Source: Trichuris trichiura (taxonomy: Eukaryota > Nematoda > Enoplea > Trichinellida > Trichuridae). Taken from it: 64,000 nucleotides of DNA. Location: NCBI GenBank assembly GCA_037903355.1, contig JBAJFE010000023.1, forward strand, positions 1,922,001-1,986,000, in the 5' to 3' direction. Under the pieces are notes generated by a model that saw only the letters and a program-made list of their open reading frames with translations, made no database searches and was not told where the DNA came from. Below are positions 36,301 through 51,300 of this stretch, one piece after another. The first letter of the stretch is position 1; every line of letters starts with the position of its first letter. The translations under genes and the position numbers were made by a program.

Positions 36301-39300
36301 AAAAGTGAAGTGAAAGTGATTACTGCTGGTGGAAACGTGGAAAGCTACGAAATAAGCATACAAAGTCCATCAAGGTAACCTGCGTCTATGAGGTTTAGTT
36401 TGTATTTCTTCAGTGACTAAACCTAGGCAAAGTTGCAGCTTAGAAAATAACCGTCTATTGGAAGCGTACAGTGCGTGCCTGAATTCGTGTATCACATTTG
36501 AATTGTAGCAACAGCTGTAGAAATCCTACGCTTCAGAATAGCGTTAATGCACATATTTTCACAGCTGCATAAATGCCCTCGGAGGAAACTTCTTAATTGA
36601 CAAAAAAATCTTGTTGGGACTTGCATTGAACGATAAGAACACGGAAAACAGAACGGCGTAGATTGTGAAGTCATCTTAGCAAGTGAAAATGACAAAACAA
36701 TACCTCAATTAAAATACGTCAAAAAATAAAATTTAGGAAACAGAGAAGTTCAAGCATGCCGCATGTGTATTACTACTACTGTTCTTATAATTGGATTATC
36801 TCAATCTAAGTTGCGAAGGAATAGAGTATTTAAAATGCTACGCCATAGCAATCCACTGTTGCACGATTTATTAATACCAAATTCAAATATGACATAATAC
36901 TCCTCTGCTTAACACTATGGAAAATTTGTTTTAGCAAAATAGATGAAGACGAGCTAGTACAAAAAAGCATAACAACGGATAACATTGAAACAGACACGGA
37001 AGAAATGCCACCAAGAACAATAGATGAGGTAGGTTACAAACTGTGTGACCTAATTGAAGTTAAAAATTTATTCCTGTTACGCCGTAAAAACTTGAGCTAA
37101 AACATTGAAGAGATTGGCAAGTTACGCGAATGCTGGTTAAGGGCGATCAGCAGATAAAAAGGTCTAATCTTTGAGCCCTGAAAACGGTGGACCAAAAGAT
37201 GACAGATTGTTGCAAAAGCTAGTTGATCCCTTGGAAACTTCAGACATTTAAGCACAATTTGTTATGCTTATCCGCTTTTTATCATTCGATTTTACTTGGT
37301 ACCAACTTCACCTAGCATACTTGAAGTCATGACAGATGTTTTTGAATGCAGCGTAAGGTCTATCGACAGTCCAGCACTACCTTGCAACTCTCGATTACCT
37401 TAGCAAGTAATCAGAGCGGCTAAATATTGGTTTGCCCAGTTAGGGACTGACTATTACTTAAGTTTCAAAATGACATGCATTCCATGAGATGTGAAGCATA
37501 AGATAAGACAAGGTTTGTCCAGAAAACTTCACTGCAGATAAACGACTAAGCAAGAATGGGCTATCCTTCCTCAAAAATCAATAATAATAACTGCTTCTTA
37601 ATGTCATACAGTTGAAGTAGGAAAGAGAAATGTTGGCAGCCGCTCATCAAAAAGAAAATACTTTGCAGCTAACGCCATCACGAACTCAAAACAAGGTTTC
37701 TCGCGCATTACATTACTTAACTGCTCGAGTTCGATTGCTGCCTGATGCCACAAAAATGAGCATGTTGGTTAGGATGGACGGTAATACAGCCTGGAAAACG
37801 GACGTCGACGTCAGTGACGAAGTACGTAAAGAACGAAATCTTCATCAAGCAATACGACAGCGTTTCTATCTATACTTCTTTGTTCGAAATGCACAAGTGA
37901 ATTTCTTTTAAGTTATGGACGTTCAGCTCCTTGATCAATGGCCAATGGACGAACCGAGTGAACTTCAGATATAGAATACCTTTGACAAGCGGAAAAGAGT
38001 TCTTGTTGAATACAACCGTTCAAAATGGACTTGCACAAGTAAGCGGTCATTCCAATTCAGACATGTTAGCCGCGTTTGTAAAAAGGAAAAACTATGCACG
38101 CCTTTCAGATGTCACTGAATGGTGAAAAAATATCCCCGCAGTATAAGTTACCGGGAAAAATAGTCAAAAACGTGACAGTAACTGGCGACGTGAAAAAATG
38201 CACAGTCAACGTTGTTCACATGAAACGGTAAGGCAAGGATACATGCCACACTTCGCGCTATTCTCAATGAGTTTCAGTATTATCAAATTGCATGAGTACG
38301 ACCCGGAAACTGTCGAAGAACTAGCGACTGTTCCTACAACGGAGCAGGCATGGAACGAACAGGTGACAACGTTCTTCCATTAATATTTCCCGTTTAAGCA
38401 TACCCCGACTACACAAATAATATTTAAAAATATATGATAAAAACTTCAAACTTTCAGGAAAAGTACAAAGGGCCAGCTAAAAGTTCAGTGACGCTACGAA
38501 GTATTCAAGCAACAGTTAAGCTCGTCAAACGCCCAAGATACTTTTACATGAGAGTGAAAATGGAAAATGACAAAGAATGGAAACTGGAAGCACACTTAGA
38601 CGACAAGGTGAGTTTAAAGATGATTTCCTTGCTCAGGTGTTTGCTCACGTTTTTTCAGGAATGGACATTTAGTCAACTGATTAATCAAGAATGGAAACAA
38701 AGACTTCCATTCGCGTATGAGTTACCAAAGCGCTACTACAATAATGTCACTTTAACGGTACTTGCGCAAGATAAAATGGCGCAGGTACGCGCGCTGTGCA
38801 GCTGATCGTCATTTTGAAGTTTGATACTTTATTCCACTTACAGGTGTTAGTCAATGGCAAAGCAATCTCCCCGAAATATCAAATACCAGGATTACGAGTG
38901 AAAAACGTTACCGTAGCAGGAGACATCGCTAGCGCTGTTAGTTCTGGCTTACAGGTGTAAGTCAAATGGCAACAAATCCCCCTGAAATGGATCAAATAGG
39001 ATTACGAGTGAAAAACGTTACCGTAGCAGGAGACATCGGTAGCGCTGTAGTACGAGTGGCCCATGTTAAAAGGTAAAATATAAATGCAACAAATTTTCCC
39101 TGACTGGACAAGTAGAAAAGCATTAGAGACCATTCTGCATAAGTGTCAGCTCGCGTTAATAGCACGTTACAAGTTATCTTCCTAGCAAACTCTAACATTA
39201 TCACTTAGCATAGAAACGGATGATAGGTTATTTAATCATGCTCTTTTGCGTACTCAAAATACGAGTCAATGGTATCCTAAAGTTTAGATGCCTTGTAATC

Positions 39301-42300
39301 CAGTGACGGATTTTCATTTGATTATTCCACAGCTTTCCCCTAAAATGCTTAGGCTAAACATGCAGGCGCAAACATTGACTTTTTTCAACAAAAGGTATGA
39401 TTAGAAAATGCTGCTGAAATTCTTTTGCGCAACCTAAGAACATCGCGGCAGTTTTTAGAACAGAAATAATATATTACACAAAAATGCTCTATTCTTTGCT
39501 TTTCACAAGAGTAAAAGCTGAGCAGAAGTAAACCTAAATATAAAAGCTTTGAATCTCCTTTGAACGGAATGATCAGATGTAAATCTGTCTGAACAATAGA
39601 ACTTTCTTAACGCCTAAAATACAGCTGTAAATACATAACTGTGGTAGTTTGAAAAATTTGAGCGGAACTTAGAAAAAACGCTTAATTTAAGTAATAGTAG
39701 AAGAGTGCACCAACTTGAACAACTAATCGCAACTAGAAGTCTGCTGAGAAAAATACCTCGCAGAAAGAAATAAACGACAGAAACGCAAAAGACAACATGC
39801 AATGAAAAGCAACACATTTCTTACTTAAGAGTCGCCCGTCCAACCTACGTAATCCAGGGACAAGGTGAAACGGATACTGATGAAGCGAAGCAACAAGCGC
39901 AAGAAGAAACACGTAAACGAGTCGACCTAAGGAGACTGCAGGAAAAAGTGAGAATCTATCGTCAGCGGACTACTAATACAAATTTTGAAACTGAGCTCAA
40001 AATTCACTGAACGGGCTACTAAGCCATTAATACTACATCACAGAGAGGGAGTATTTGAATAATGCTTATCCTAATGGATAGAAGAATCTTCACGTTGCAC
40101 GTGAGAATAGATTAGTTTTGTCTAACAGACTCAGTGATTTCCAATAAGAATTACAGTGAGAAAACGAAAGACAAAAAGGCTTAAGCCTCACTAACAGACG
40201 GCGCCACTTTGAAAAGTCCGGAGTCCAGAGCGTCCTCTGTTGTCGCTGATCGACGTTGCTTCCCGGGCGGGGAAACAGTAGCGGCAACAGGGGACGTCTC
40301 CAACATTCTGTAATCTTTCCGTCGCGTCCATGTGTGCGTCACGTTACCCGTCCACCTTCGCAAAATGAGTTGATCATTATATGCATAAGCATAAGTAACG
40401 TTTCTGTTTACTACGGGATCTAGCAGAGAAACATGAGAGAACATGTCCCCTGTTTCGTTCAATTCGCTAACTTAGCAAGGTCAGCGTGCTCTACATGCAC
40501 ACAGAAATCATTGAGTTCAGAAAATCATTATGACACTGCAAAACCGGAACTTTCAGGAATTCGCTTACCCTTCAGAACAAGGACCACTGCGCTTCATTTA
40601 TTCAACTGTCCAGCTGCAACGAGACCCAAAAAAATTCTACCTGATCCTACACATGGACAACAACACAGCATGGACCATAAAAGTTAACGTGAAAACAAAT
40701 GTATGTTATAACAAAACGAAAACGTGGCAGCGTGCAAATGCGTAGCGAGAATGAAACGGTAAAAATATGAAAGCGCCATTGCAGGAATGGACATCCAAGA
40801 CGCTAACCAATCGCGTTTGGGAGCAGCAAGAAGATTCGTTCAAATCCAAGCTGCCCCTGGATGATGAAAGAACCTTCAATTTGCTTGCTAAAGTAAAGGA
40901 TCGTAAAATGCAGGTATGCTAATTTCAAAAACATCGCTGACATAGTATTACGTCTAAAATATTTAGCTATGGTTGAATGGAAGGAAGCTTCCACTGACAT
41001 ATACGCTGCCGGCGGAACGCGCTAAGAAAATAATCATAGGTGGCGAAGTTGAAGCATTCATCGTCAATGCACTTCATGAAAGAATGTAAGAATTTTATTT
41101 AATCCAACCCATGATCCCGGTTGAGCAGACGTCGTTCAGTGGCGGCATTTTTACCTTCCTAACAACAACAGCTGAAAACAACACTCACACTAACTCATGT
41201 AAACACACAGTGATTTTAATTGTTTAGCCCTCCAACGCCAAGTGAACTTGTCAGTGTCGACCCAAAAAAGAAAAGAAGAACAGACCCGTTTGTCCGTACG
41301 ACAATTCAAAAAGGATTACTAACAGAAAAAGAAGGTGCCGATAGGCCACCCGAGGTAACACTATAATTCAAAGAGACTTACGTAGAGTAATCAGAAAGAA
41401 TCATAAATGCTACTATTTCTTAAGTCGCAGCAATGAACAAAAGTTTGTTTGAACCTACAGATTCTATCACTTCTGGAGATCGTAACTTCCACAAAAGACA
41501 AAACGTTATGCAGGCTCTGCCTTACATGTTCCATACGCGTTTCTTTCCGTTCGGCTTGCACGCAGCACGCAGAAAAACCTCCCTACTTCGAAACGTCAAT
41601 TGGGAATGCAACCATTGCGCAGAGTGGTGCAAACAAAGGATAACCCCGTTCACTACTGAATAGCTAAAACTTTGAGCCTTCTCTTCCGCTATGGGAAACC
41701 TGTTTATACCATTAATATTAATAGAAATTAAACCAAAATAATTCTTCGGTGAAAACGCGGGTTCGAGTGTAATTGAAGGTACAGAACATGCCACCCATTT
41801 TTTTACTTATTTCCCAAGTAATAGTATCGCTGCAACAAACGAACCTGAAATCACGAGCTCATATTCATACTATTCGCTACAGGTTCCATGTATGACAACA
41901 TGGTATAATTTTTGCTTCAGTAACACCAACCATTTTCTGTTTTGCAGTTTTCGCTATTGCCGCGCACCAAAGGAACACAGATACTACCAAAAACGGCAAC
42001 AACCAACGTTGCACTGAAGAAAAATGCTCGAAACTTTCGCGTTGATGTAAAAATGGGACCGAGTGCAACGCTGCGATTGGACGCTCCGCTGAGAAGACCG
42101 GTATGAATATAGATTTTCAGTGCTACTAGCTGCAAGGGCATAAATACCGAAAAAGACGGTCCACTGCTTTTAGTGGACATTGAGTCGAATAGTCGACGGC
42201 AACGAGGAAAAGATTACACAGTTCAAACCAAACCTACGGATGACCGACCTTAAGAATATCCCATTAACATTCACTATAGAGAATGGGTTTGTTCAAGTAA

Positions 42301-45300
42301 GTGACCTGTTCAAAGGTAAATTACCTACAACGATGAAGCTCATAACTAGCTGTCAGTCAATGGAAGAAACATATCGAAGAAATTTCCTCTACCAGGCAAT
42401 CAGATGGAAACAATTGAGGTCAGCGGTGATGTCGACAATTATTCAGTTGATACGGAATATCCAGAAAAGTAAGCTAAATATGTAATTGAACAGAAATACG
42501 ATAAAGTGCAGCCTGAATTATAAATCTGACAAGCTTCATCATCGTGAAGACGCTTAAGTTACAAGTAGCGTTCACAATCAGCTACGTTGCATGTCTTAAG
42601 GATAGCCCATGATCAAAACCCTGTAAATCCATAGCGGATAGATAATGGAAAAAATATGCTAGTCAAATTCTTCCAATAGCAACGTAGACATAGTTTTGTA
42701 ATAACTGTCAGGGTCAAGAAGACGGATGAACTAAAGAAAAGCGAGATATTTTCATCCGGACTGAAAGTTTAAAAGTTGCGCTAAACACTTCCCTTTTAGG
42801 AAGCAAGTTCCAAGTTCAGAAAAAGGAAAGGACATTGAGGATAAGGACACTGAAAAGAATAAAGACGATGCAGATGCTTCGAAGGTAACGCGCTCTCAGG
42901 TCTTGTTTATAAAAGTATTTAACCCTCAGCAACACAATTACGACAGAAAACGCAAAGCAAATTAATATAGGACCACCATAACTGTTCTACGAATCTAGCA
43001 GCAGGAAATGTTTAATTAGAATCATCACTTTTCCATCAACTTTATTTTTATTCACAAGCTTTGTTCAACTAAATTCTTTAAAAAAGTGTGGAATAGAACG
43101 TAGCATCAATTGACATATGGAATTAACAGAGACGACTAAACGCGTCATATGTGGAAAAAAGACCAGTTAATATGCAAAAAACGGTTTTCTGACGCAACTG
43201 GGATGCGCACTGTTCGTATTACAAGAAAAATCTATACCAGCGGAAGATTTGAATTTTTAGCAACTCAGCCGTCCGTTCAAAGAAGGCCCATTGCATCACA
43301 TTCGTGCAACGGTTCAACTGCAACCGGACGCATCAGAATTCTACATGATTATACACATGGACAACAATATTGCGTGGAAGATAAACGTAAACCTGAAAAC
43401 CAAGGTATCTTTGTAGAAAACACAGCGACTGCCCATCTATAAATAGGAAAGCTGCTCTACAGGAGTGGACACCCAGCACTTTGATCAATAACGTTTGGGA
43501 GCAGCAAGAAGATACCTTCAAATCCACGCTTCGCTTGAATGACAAAAGAACTTTTAACTTGCTTGCCAAAGTAAAAAATCGCAAGATGCAGGTACGCAAA
43601 TTTCTCTAGTAACCTTTACGTTCTATTACGTATCAAACGTTTAGCTTTGGTTGAACGGAAAGAAGCTTTCACCGATATACACATTGCCAGGAGAACGCGC
43701 AAAGAAGATAGTCATAGACGGCGACGTTCAAGCATACAACATCGATGCATTTCATAAAAGAACGTAAGAGCTTTAACGTAACCCAACCTACAGTGACGAT
43801 TGCGCATGTATAATTGAGCAGTCGAAATCACTTTCTGCTAAGAAAAACTAGCAGAAATCAACATTCGTATTAGCTCATGTAAATACAATGTGGTTTTATT
43901 TATTTAGCCTTCCTAAGCCAACAGGAGCTGACAGTGTTGACCCGAAAAAGAAAAGAAAAGTAGATCCACTTGTGCGCACGACAATAAAGTCAGAAACGCT
44001 AACGGACAAAGAAAATCCTGATAGACCTGCTGAGGTAATATTATAATTCAGAAAGAACGTGCAAAATAACAAGAAAGCATTACAACTGCAACTGCCATTT
44101 TTTGCTTAGCAGCGTTGTTCCCACATTTGTGTAAAGACATTTATGGGCTCCATTACATCTGGGCGCAACGCTTTAGCAGGCCGGAAAACGCTAGACAGAC
44201 TGCTTTTGGTTTCCATCTTTTGAAACCATTAATCACGCGTTAATTTGCCCAACATTCCAGTCAACGTTTATACAGCATGCATAAGATCTCCGCAAAACGA
44301 AAAGAAGGCAGTTGCTAACGCAACTCAAGACCCTCCTTGGGGGAATACACCATGACTTCACTAAACAGGGGATAGCTGAAACAACACAGCTTCTGTTCTG
44401 CTGGAGCAAAGCTGCTGTACCATTAATCCTAACAGTAACCACATTCGGAGTACTCTCAGCGAAAGCGGGCTTTAAAACGAATATAAAACTAAACAGTGTA
44501 GGAGCCCACCTGAGCATATATTCTACAAATGACAGCACAGCTCAGCTGAATGAACATGAAACCACGCGATCATATAACATTAAGCAGAGGTTGCATGTCC
44601 TAAAAACCGGTGTAGTTCATTGCTTCCATACCACTAATCATTGTCTGATTCGCAGTTTTCGCCATGGTCAAGCAACGAAGGATCACAAGTACTACCAAGA
44701 ACGGCAACAACCAATGTTGCACTGAAGAAAAATGCTCGAAACTTTCGCGTTGATGTAAAAATGGGACCACGTGCAACGTTGCGGTTGCACGCTCCTCTGA
44801 GAAGGCCGGTATGAATTCAAATTTTCAATGCTACTAGCTGCAAAGGCATAAATACCGAAAAAGACGATCCACTGCTTTTAGTGGACATTGAGTCGGATAA
44901 TCGACGGCAACGAGGAAAAGATTACACAGTTCAAACCAAACTTACGGGTGACCGACCTTAAGAATATCCCATTAACATTCGCTATGGACAACGGATTTGC
45001 TCAAGTAAGTGACGTAATTAAAAGTCATTGAGCAACATCGATAAAATTTACGTCCTTATAGTTGTCCGTGAACGGAACAAATATATCAAAGAAATTCCCG
45101 CTACCAGGCAACCGCCTCGAAAAAGTTGACGTCAACGGTGATGTTGACAGTTATTCAGTTGACATGGAATATCCTGAAACGTAAGTTATAAACATGCAAG
45201 TGTAAACTGATTAAAAACAAAATTTTTATCCGGACCAAAATTTTTCCCTTTAGTGAGCAACCTGTAATCTCGGAAGAAGAAACAGAAGGCTTACGATTTC

Positions 45301-48300
45301 CAGACGAAAACGAAATTGAGAATATGAATACTAAGACAAGTGAAAAGAATGAAGACGATGTAAAGGTAAGGCGCTTTCATATGATCGTTTTTATAAAATT
45401 TCGAAAGCTTGAGCAGCGCATAAACATTAGGAAGATCAAAAACAGCCCTCACTGTCTTGACACAATGAGGTGCTTACGTACAAGCAGCATTAACTCAATG
45501 TTCTGGAGCGGTTTTATTCACAAGCTCTGTTCAATGTAGTTCGTTTACGAGCACAAAAGGTAGAACACAGGATTAAATGGCTTAAACGATTAACACAGCG
45601 TCAACGTGAGAAGAAGAATAGCGGTCTCTGCCTGAGAAAAAAGTTTTTGACAAAACAAATTTTTGTACTGCCCGTATTACGGGGGAAAGAAAGGCGCTGA
45701 AAAATTTCAAATTTTAGCCACTCAGCTATCCACCGAAAAGGGGTCCATTGCGTCTCATTCATGCAACGGTTCAAATGCAACCGGACCCCTCAAAATTCTA
45801 CATGATTGTACGTATGGACAACAATACTGCATGGAGGATAAACATGAACATGAAAACACAGGTGCGTTACAATTGATGCATGCGTTGGGAGCGTAAAACT
45901 ATGCGGATAAAAACTACTTTACAGCGATGGACACCCGAAACGTTAGTCAATAACGTTTGGGTGCAGCAAAAAATTTCCTTCAAATCGCCGCTGCCCTTAA
46001 ATGACAAAAGAGCTTTCAACCTGCTTGCCAAAGTAACCGACCGTGAGGTGGAGGTATGTTACTTTCCGCAGGAATGAGGAAATTTTTGTTACGTTGAAAT
46101 CGCTTAGCTTTGGGTGAACAAAAGGAAGATTTCACCGAAATACACGTTGCCAGGAACGCGCGCTGAGAAAGTAGTCATAGGTGGCGATGTTGAAGCATTC
46201 GTCGTCAATACACTTCATGACAGAACGTACGAAGTTTATTTTAATCTCTTGTAGGGTCATAGCAGTAGATTTTACTGGTTCAGAACAAAAGGTCAGTCGA
46301 AGCCAAGACTTGCACTGATTGTCGTAAATGTTAATAGAAAGTGAGCTTAATCCTTTAGGCTTCCTACTCCAATCGAAGCTGGCAGTGCCGACCCGAAAAA
46401 GAAAAGGACAAAAGACCCATACGTCCGGAGGACAATAAGATCAGGACCGCTAGAAGATGAAGGAGATCTTGGTCGATATCCTGAGGTAACGTTCTGATTG
46501 AACACAACCAGCTTAAACGGACCAGAAAGCATTGTAACTGTCATTGTCCGTTTCTTATTTTGTAGAAGCGCAAGTAGGTTTGTTCAAACGTACGCAGTCT
46601 CTCACGTTTGCAGATTCCCCTTTCAACATACCATCTAACACTGTTGGGGTACCATGACGGTGGTGCATTTCGTCTAGTCGTTACGATTAGTCAGGCATTA
46701 TTATGAATACCTCTTTTGTTCAGTTTTTCAGATGCATTTGGAGAAATATCGACACTGACAAAAAGGAGGCGAATGAGTATGTAGCCTACGCGCAGCTTAG
46801 GCTAATGACAGATAACTTCATTGAATAGTGTGCAGCTGAAACAGTAAATCTTCAATTGCGGGCACTACTTCTCATCTGTTCGAGAAAAAAGTGCTGCTTG
46901 TGTCAACATGAACAGAAACCCAAAGTAGCAGTTCAGCTAAACTTGTTTTTCAAATGCGAATATGGGTAGACGATGTACCAAGTTACCCTGAGTGTATATT
47001 GCTAAGACATCTGAATCGCTGCGCGAAAGAAACATGAGACTGCGCGCCCACATTCATAATAGAAACTACCTGTTGCGTTTACTACGAGCAGGTATAATTC
47101 ATTGTTTCAACAACGATTGCTTCCTTTGCAGTTTTCGCCATGGTCAAACAGTGGAGAAACTCGGATGCTACCAAAGACGGCGACAGCAAATATCGCATTA
47201 AAGAAAAACCCCAAAGGCTTCCGCGTTGATCTAAACATGGGACGAGGTGCGACGCTGCGACTGGAAGCGCCGCTGAAAAGACCGGTATGAATTCAACTTA
47301 CGATTTGCCAGTGCCATTTATTTGACAAGGCGCAACTAGTGAGAAAGACAGTCCAATACTTTCAGTGGAAACTGAGTCAGATAGTCGACGGCAATGAGGA
47401 AAAGTCTACAGAATTCAAACCAAACCTACAGGTGATCGACCTTAACAATATCCCATTGACATTCACCATAGACAGTGGATTTGTTCAAGTAAGTGACTTG
47501 CTCAAAAATAGTTTAGTAACAATGCTGAAACTCATAAACTTACAGCTGTCTGTTAATGGAAGAAACATAGGGAAGAAGTTCCCTCTGCCAGGCAACCGCC
47601 TAGAAACAATTGACGTCAGCGGTGATGTTGACAGTTATTCAATTGACACGGAATATCCAAAAGCGTAAGCTAGACATGTAATTGAATAGTAGTAGGATAA
47701 ACTGGAGCCTGAAATGCGAACTGAGCAGACGTCGTCATCGCGATGCCGCTTAAACTACCAATAGCGTATAGCTTTTGATCAAAGCTTTAGAAAGACCGTA
47801 GCGGTTAAATGACAGAAAAAAATACAATAGTCAAATTTTTTCAACCGCGTCAAGGAGATGACGTTGTGATAGCGTTAGGATTGGGAAGAGGGATGAACAA
47901 GTAAAAAAAAAGCAGAATTTTTTCCAGAGTAGCACTCTGAAACTTCAGGAAAAGTTTTCGTTTAGTGACGAACGTGTAACCTCAGAAAAAGACACGGAAC
48001 ACTGGCGACTTCCGGAAAAAGAAATTGACGTTGAGGGTACAGACACTGAAATAACTGAAGACGATGAAGATGCTGTGAAGGTAACGTGCTTTAACAGAAA
48101 TATTCTTACGAGTTAGAAAAATCAAAGTTTAAGTATGCGACGACCTTAGCACTTCGATATGCCTAAATAGACTTAGTGCTCTTCCACTGCTTACACTAGT
48201 TTCAGTCAGATAGTAGGATCAATTAGCTTAGGTCATCATTTTAGTAGCCTACACACGCTACTAAAGAATGCGATAGCAGTTAGTCTGGGAAAGCATTTTA

Positions 48301-51300
48301 TGAGAAAAATGCAGCCTGCATCATTATTGATACGCAGGAACGAATGATGACTGAGTATTTGAACTTTCAGCAGCTCAAGTATCCATTCAAGAAAGGTGCA
48401 TTGCATCTCATTCATGCAACAGTGCGGCTACTACCACATCCGTCAAAATTCCATATGATCGTATATATGGACAACAACACTGCCTGGAAGATCGCTGCAA
48501 AATTAAAAACAAAACCGTGTTTCGAAGAAAACGAAGTGTGCCAGAGTTTTAATGTAGATTCTCCGCTTGCACTAAAGTGTAAATTTCAAATAGCTGCCTT
48601 GCAGGAATGGAAGCCAAGTACTGTCATCGACAACGTTTGGGAGCAGCAAGATTCTTTCCAATCCAAACCTTACATCGGTAGTGAAAAAACTTTCAATTTT
48701 GTCGCTAATGTAAAGGACGGTACGGTGCAGGTATATTGAACCCTGTAGTGTCCAAGTTCGATGATAACCGAATGGTTTAGCTATGGTTGAACAACAAGAA
48801 GATTTCGCCAACATACCCCCTACCAGGAACCAGTGCAAAAAAGATAAAGATAGGGGGCGACGTTCAGGGTTTCATTGTCCATGTACTTCATCAGAGAATG
48901 TAAGAAATTTTTAGAAGGGGAAAAACTCATGCATGGATATTTGTATACGCCTATATGTGCGTACATGCGTTTGTGAGCGCGCGCGGGGACGTGCAGTGGC
49001 TGCCGCGGAAGTACGATGGATTCGAATAGTGATGTTCACTCAATTTAAGTTGGGTTTTATGTTTTCCCATTTACGTTATCGTTATGATGCATGCTAGTAT
49101 TGCGGTGCTACAGCTCAGTCAATTGCGGAGGATAACCAGGGTAAATAACCAATAGCCTTTGGTGATAAGTGGGCCCACATTTCTTGGACGTCAAACTTTG
49201 TGTTTTCCCATTCTATAACGTTTGTGCATATAAGTTGTTTGAGAATAGATTTTTACAGTTTCACTCTATCTGTAAAACTACCTTCACCCTTTGCCAGTGC
49301 TTTCGGAAGCAAAGAGAGATCCACCTGAAGATTTAAGAAATACTATCCAATTGTTAAAACGAGAACATCACACTAAAATAGTAAAACGACCTTCAGTTAG
49401 GCCTACGTGAAGAAGATATTAATCGAATTGACAACAAAAGCTGCAGAGCTTTTCAATGGGGATCAGTTCGAAATTAGGTGAAAAAGAGGCAAAAGAAAGC
49501 TCGAAGACAGGAAAGGAAACATAAAAGAAGTAATGAAAAGCTTGACTGTAAAAAAGCTGGCTGTGAGAGTTTGATTGGTATTTAAGAACGTTAAAAGAGA
49601 TCGACGCCATCCGTGAGAGATTCGCAAATTGCATGAAGAAATCAGTACAGACTAAGACACTTTTCCAAAGCTGTTTCGCTTGCCGAACTACTGATCGTCA
49701 ACACATTTTCATCGTGCACCTATCACTGAGTTTAGCTAACAAAATACTTTATGCGATTTTCTCTGTTCTAGCAATTACACTTCAGTACATTGAACATTGT
49801 TTAGGATTACGATGTTCTCATGTGACTATCTAGGTTAATGGTACTCAAACAATAATGATTAACGTTATTAAACATCTTAAGAATAAACCCATACCAAAGG
49901 AGAACTGAACTACTGTAGGGCCAGCGAACGATTATAGTGAAACTTGCGTGCTCCAGTTCGGGATCGAATGCATTATCTACGTATTTCCACTTGTAATTAT
50001 TAAATCAATCGCCTGCACCGAAACGGCGGGGACAGTCGAGTAAAACTCACTTACTAAAAGCCGCAAAAATCAGGACTTGTACCAACGCACGCAACAATGA
50101 AACGGGTTTAACCATTTAGCCATCTTACGCCAAGCGGACCAGCCAGAATATTCCAAGAAAATAACAGAAAAATGGACCCATACGTTTGGCACACAAGAAA
50201 ATCAGGAAAAGTGACTGACGAAGATCTTGCCAAATACGCTAAGGTAACCTACACTTTTAGTTAAAACAAAGCAGCCACCCAATTATAAAGAAGCGTATCA
50301 GCTGTTATTTTTGTTTACCGATCATTATGGAAATTCTTTCTACTTAACAAAACAGACTTATACGCGCTCATATAGGCAACATTCAGTTTAGTTCAGAGCG
50401 GCACAGCACAAACTGAAGTAATCATGTTAAAGTTTATGCACGATGGAACTCTTTGATAACTAATGTTCTTTTGATAATCAGGAGTTCGATTAGTCTTTAC
50501 CGCTGAAGACGGGTCAAAGGTAGACCTGAAAATTTCAGAGTATAGCACTGTGTATCAATGGATCCTGCAGTGCACAAACTTAATCACGAAAATTTACAAA
50601 TTCGTTAGAAAATGCTGCGTATTCAAAATGAAGTAAAAACTACTCTATTAGTATTAATGAATCTGTTCTTTGCAGTACCTGCCACAATTAAACACGAAGA
50701 GAGCTGTGGAACTACCGAAGAAAACAACAGTTAATGTCGCTCTTAGGAAAAATGCTCAAAACTTCCGCGTTGACGTAAAAATGGGACCACGTGCAACCTT
50801 GCGACTGGACGCATCGCTCAGAAGACCGGTATGAATTCACATTGCAATTTCTCAACGTTCCTAGGCGGAAAAAACGTAACTACTGAAAACGACAATCCAA
50901 TGCTTCTAGTGGAAACTGAGTCAGATAATCGACGGCAATGGGGAAAAGGTTACACAATTCAAGCCTAACGTACGAGTGACCAACCTAAGGAAAATCCGAT
51001 TGACATTCACTATGGACAATGGAGTTGTTCAAGTGACGTGCTCAATGGCCGTTCGGTAACGGCAATAAAATTTGTATCGTTACAGCTATCTGTGAAAGGA
51101 AGAAACATATCGAAAAAATTTCCTCTTCCAGGAAACCATGTGGAAGCAATTGAGGTCACTGGTGATGTTTATGGCTATTCAGTTGACACGGATCTCCCCG
51201 TGAGGTAAGCTAAAGAGTCATTTGAACGAAAATAAGTCAAGAGTAGTTGTTTACAAACTCTGTAGATAACATAATTGCCGTATCGCCGAAGTGGTCTAAA

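Noticed and set aside
38955..39072. Second copy of exon C4 as a coding exon
   Set aside because: It has stop codons in the required frame; the first copy satisfies splice phase without it.
43908..44034. Lysine-rich PKKKRK run in linker D7 resembling a classical nuclear localisation signal
   Set aside because: The protein has a signal peptide and the run sits in a spacer. Sister linkers have diverged versions, so a nuclear role is unlikely.
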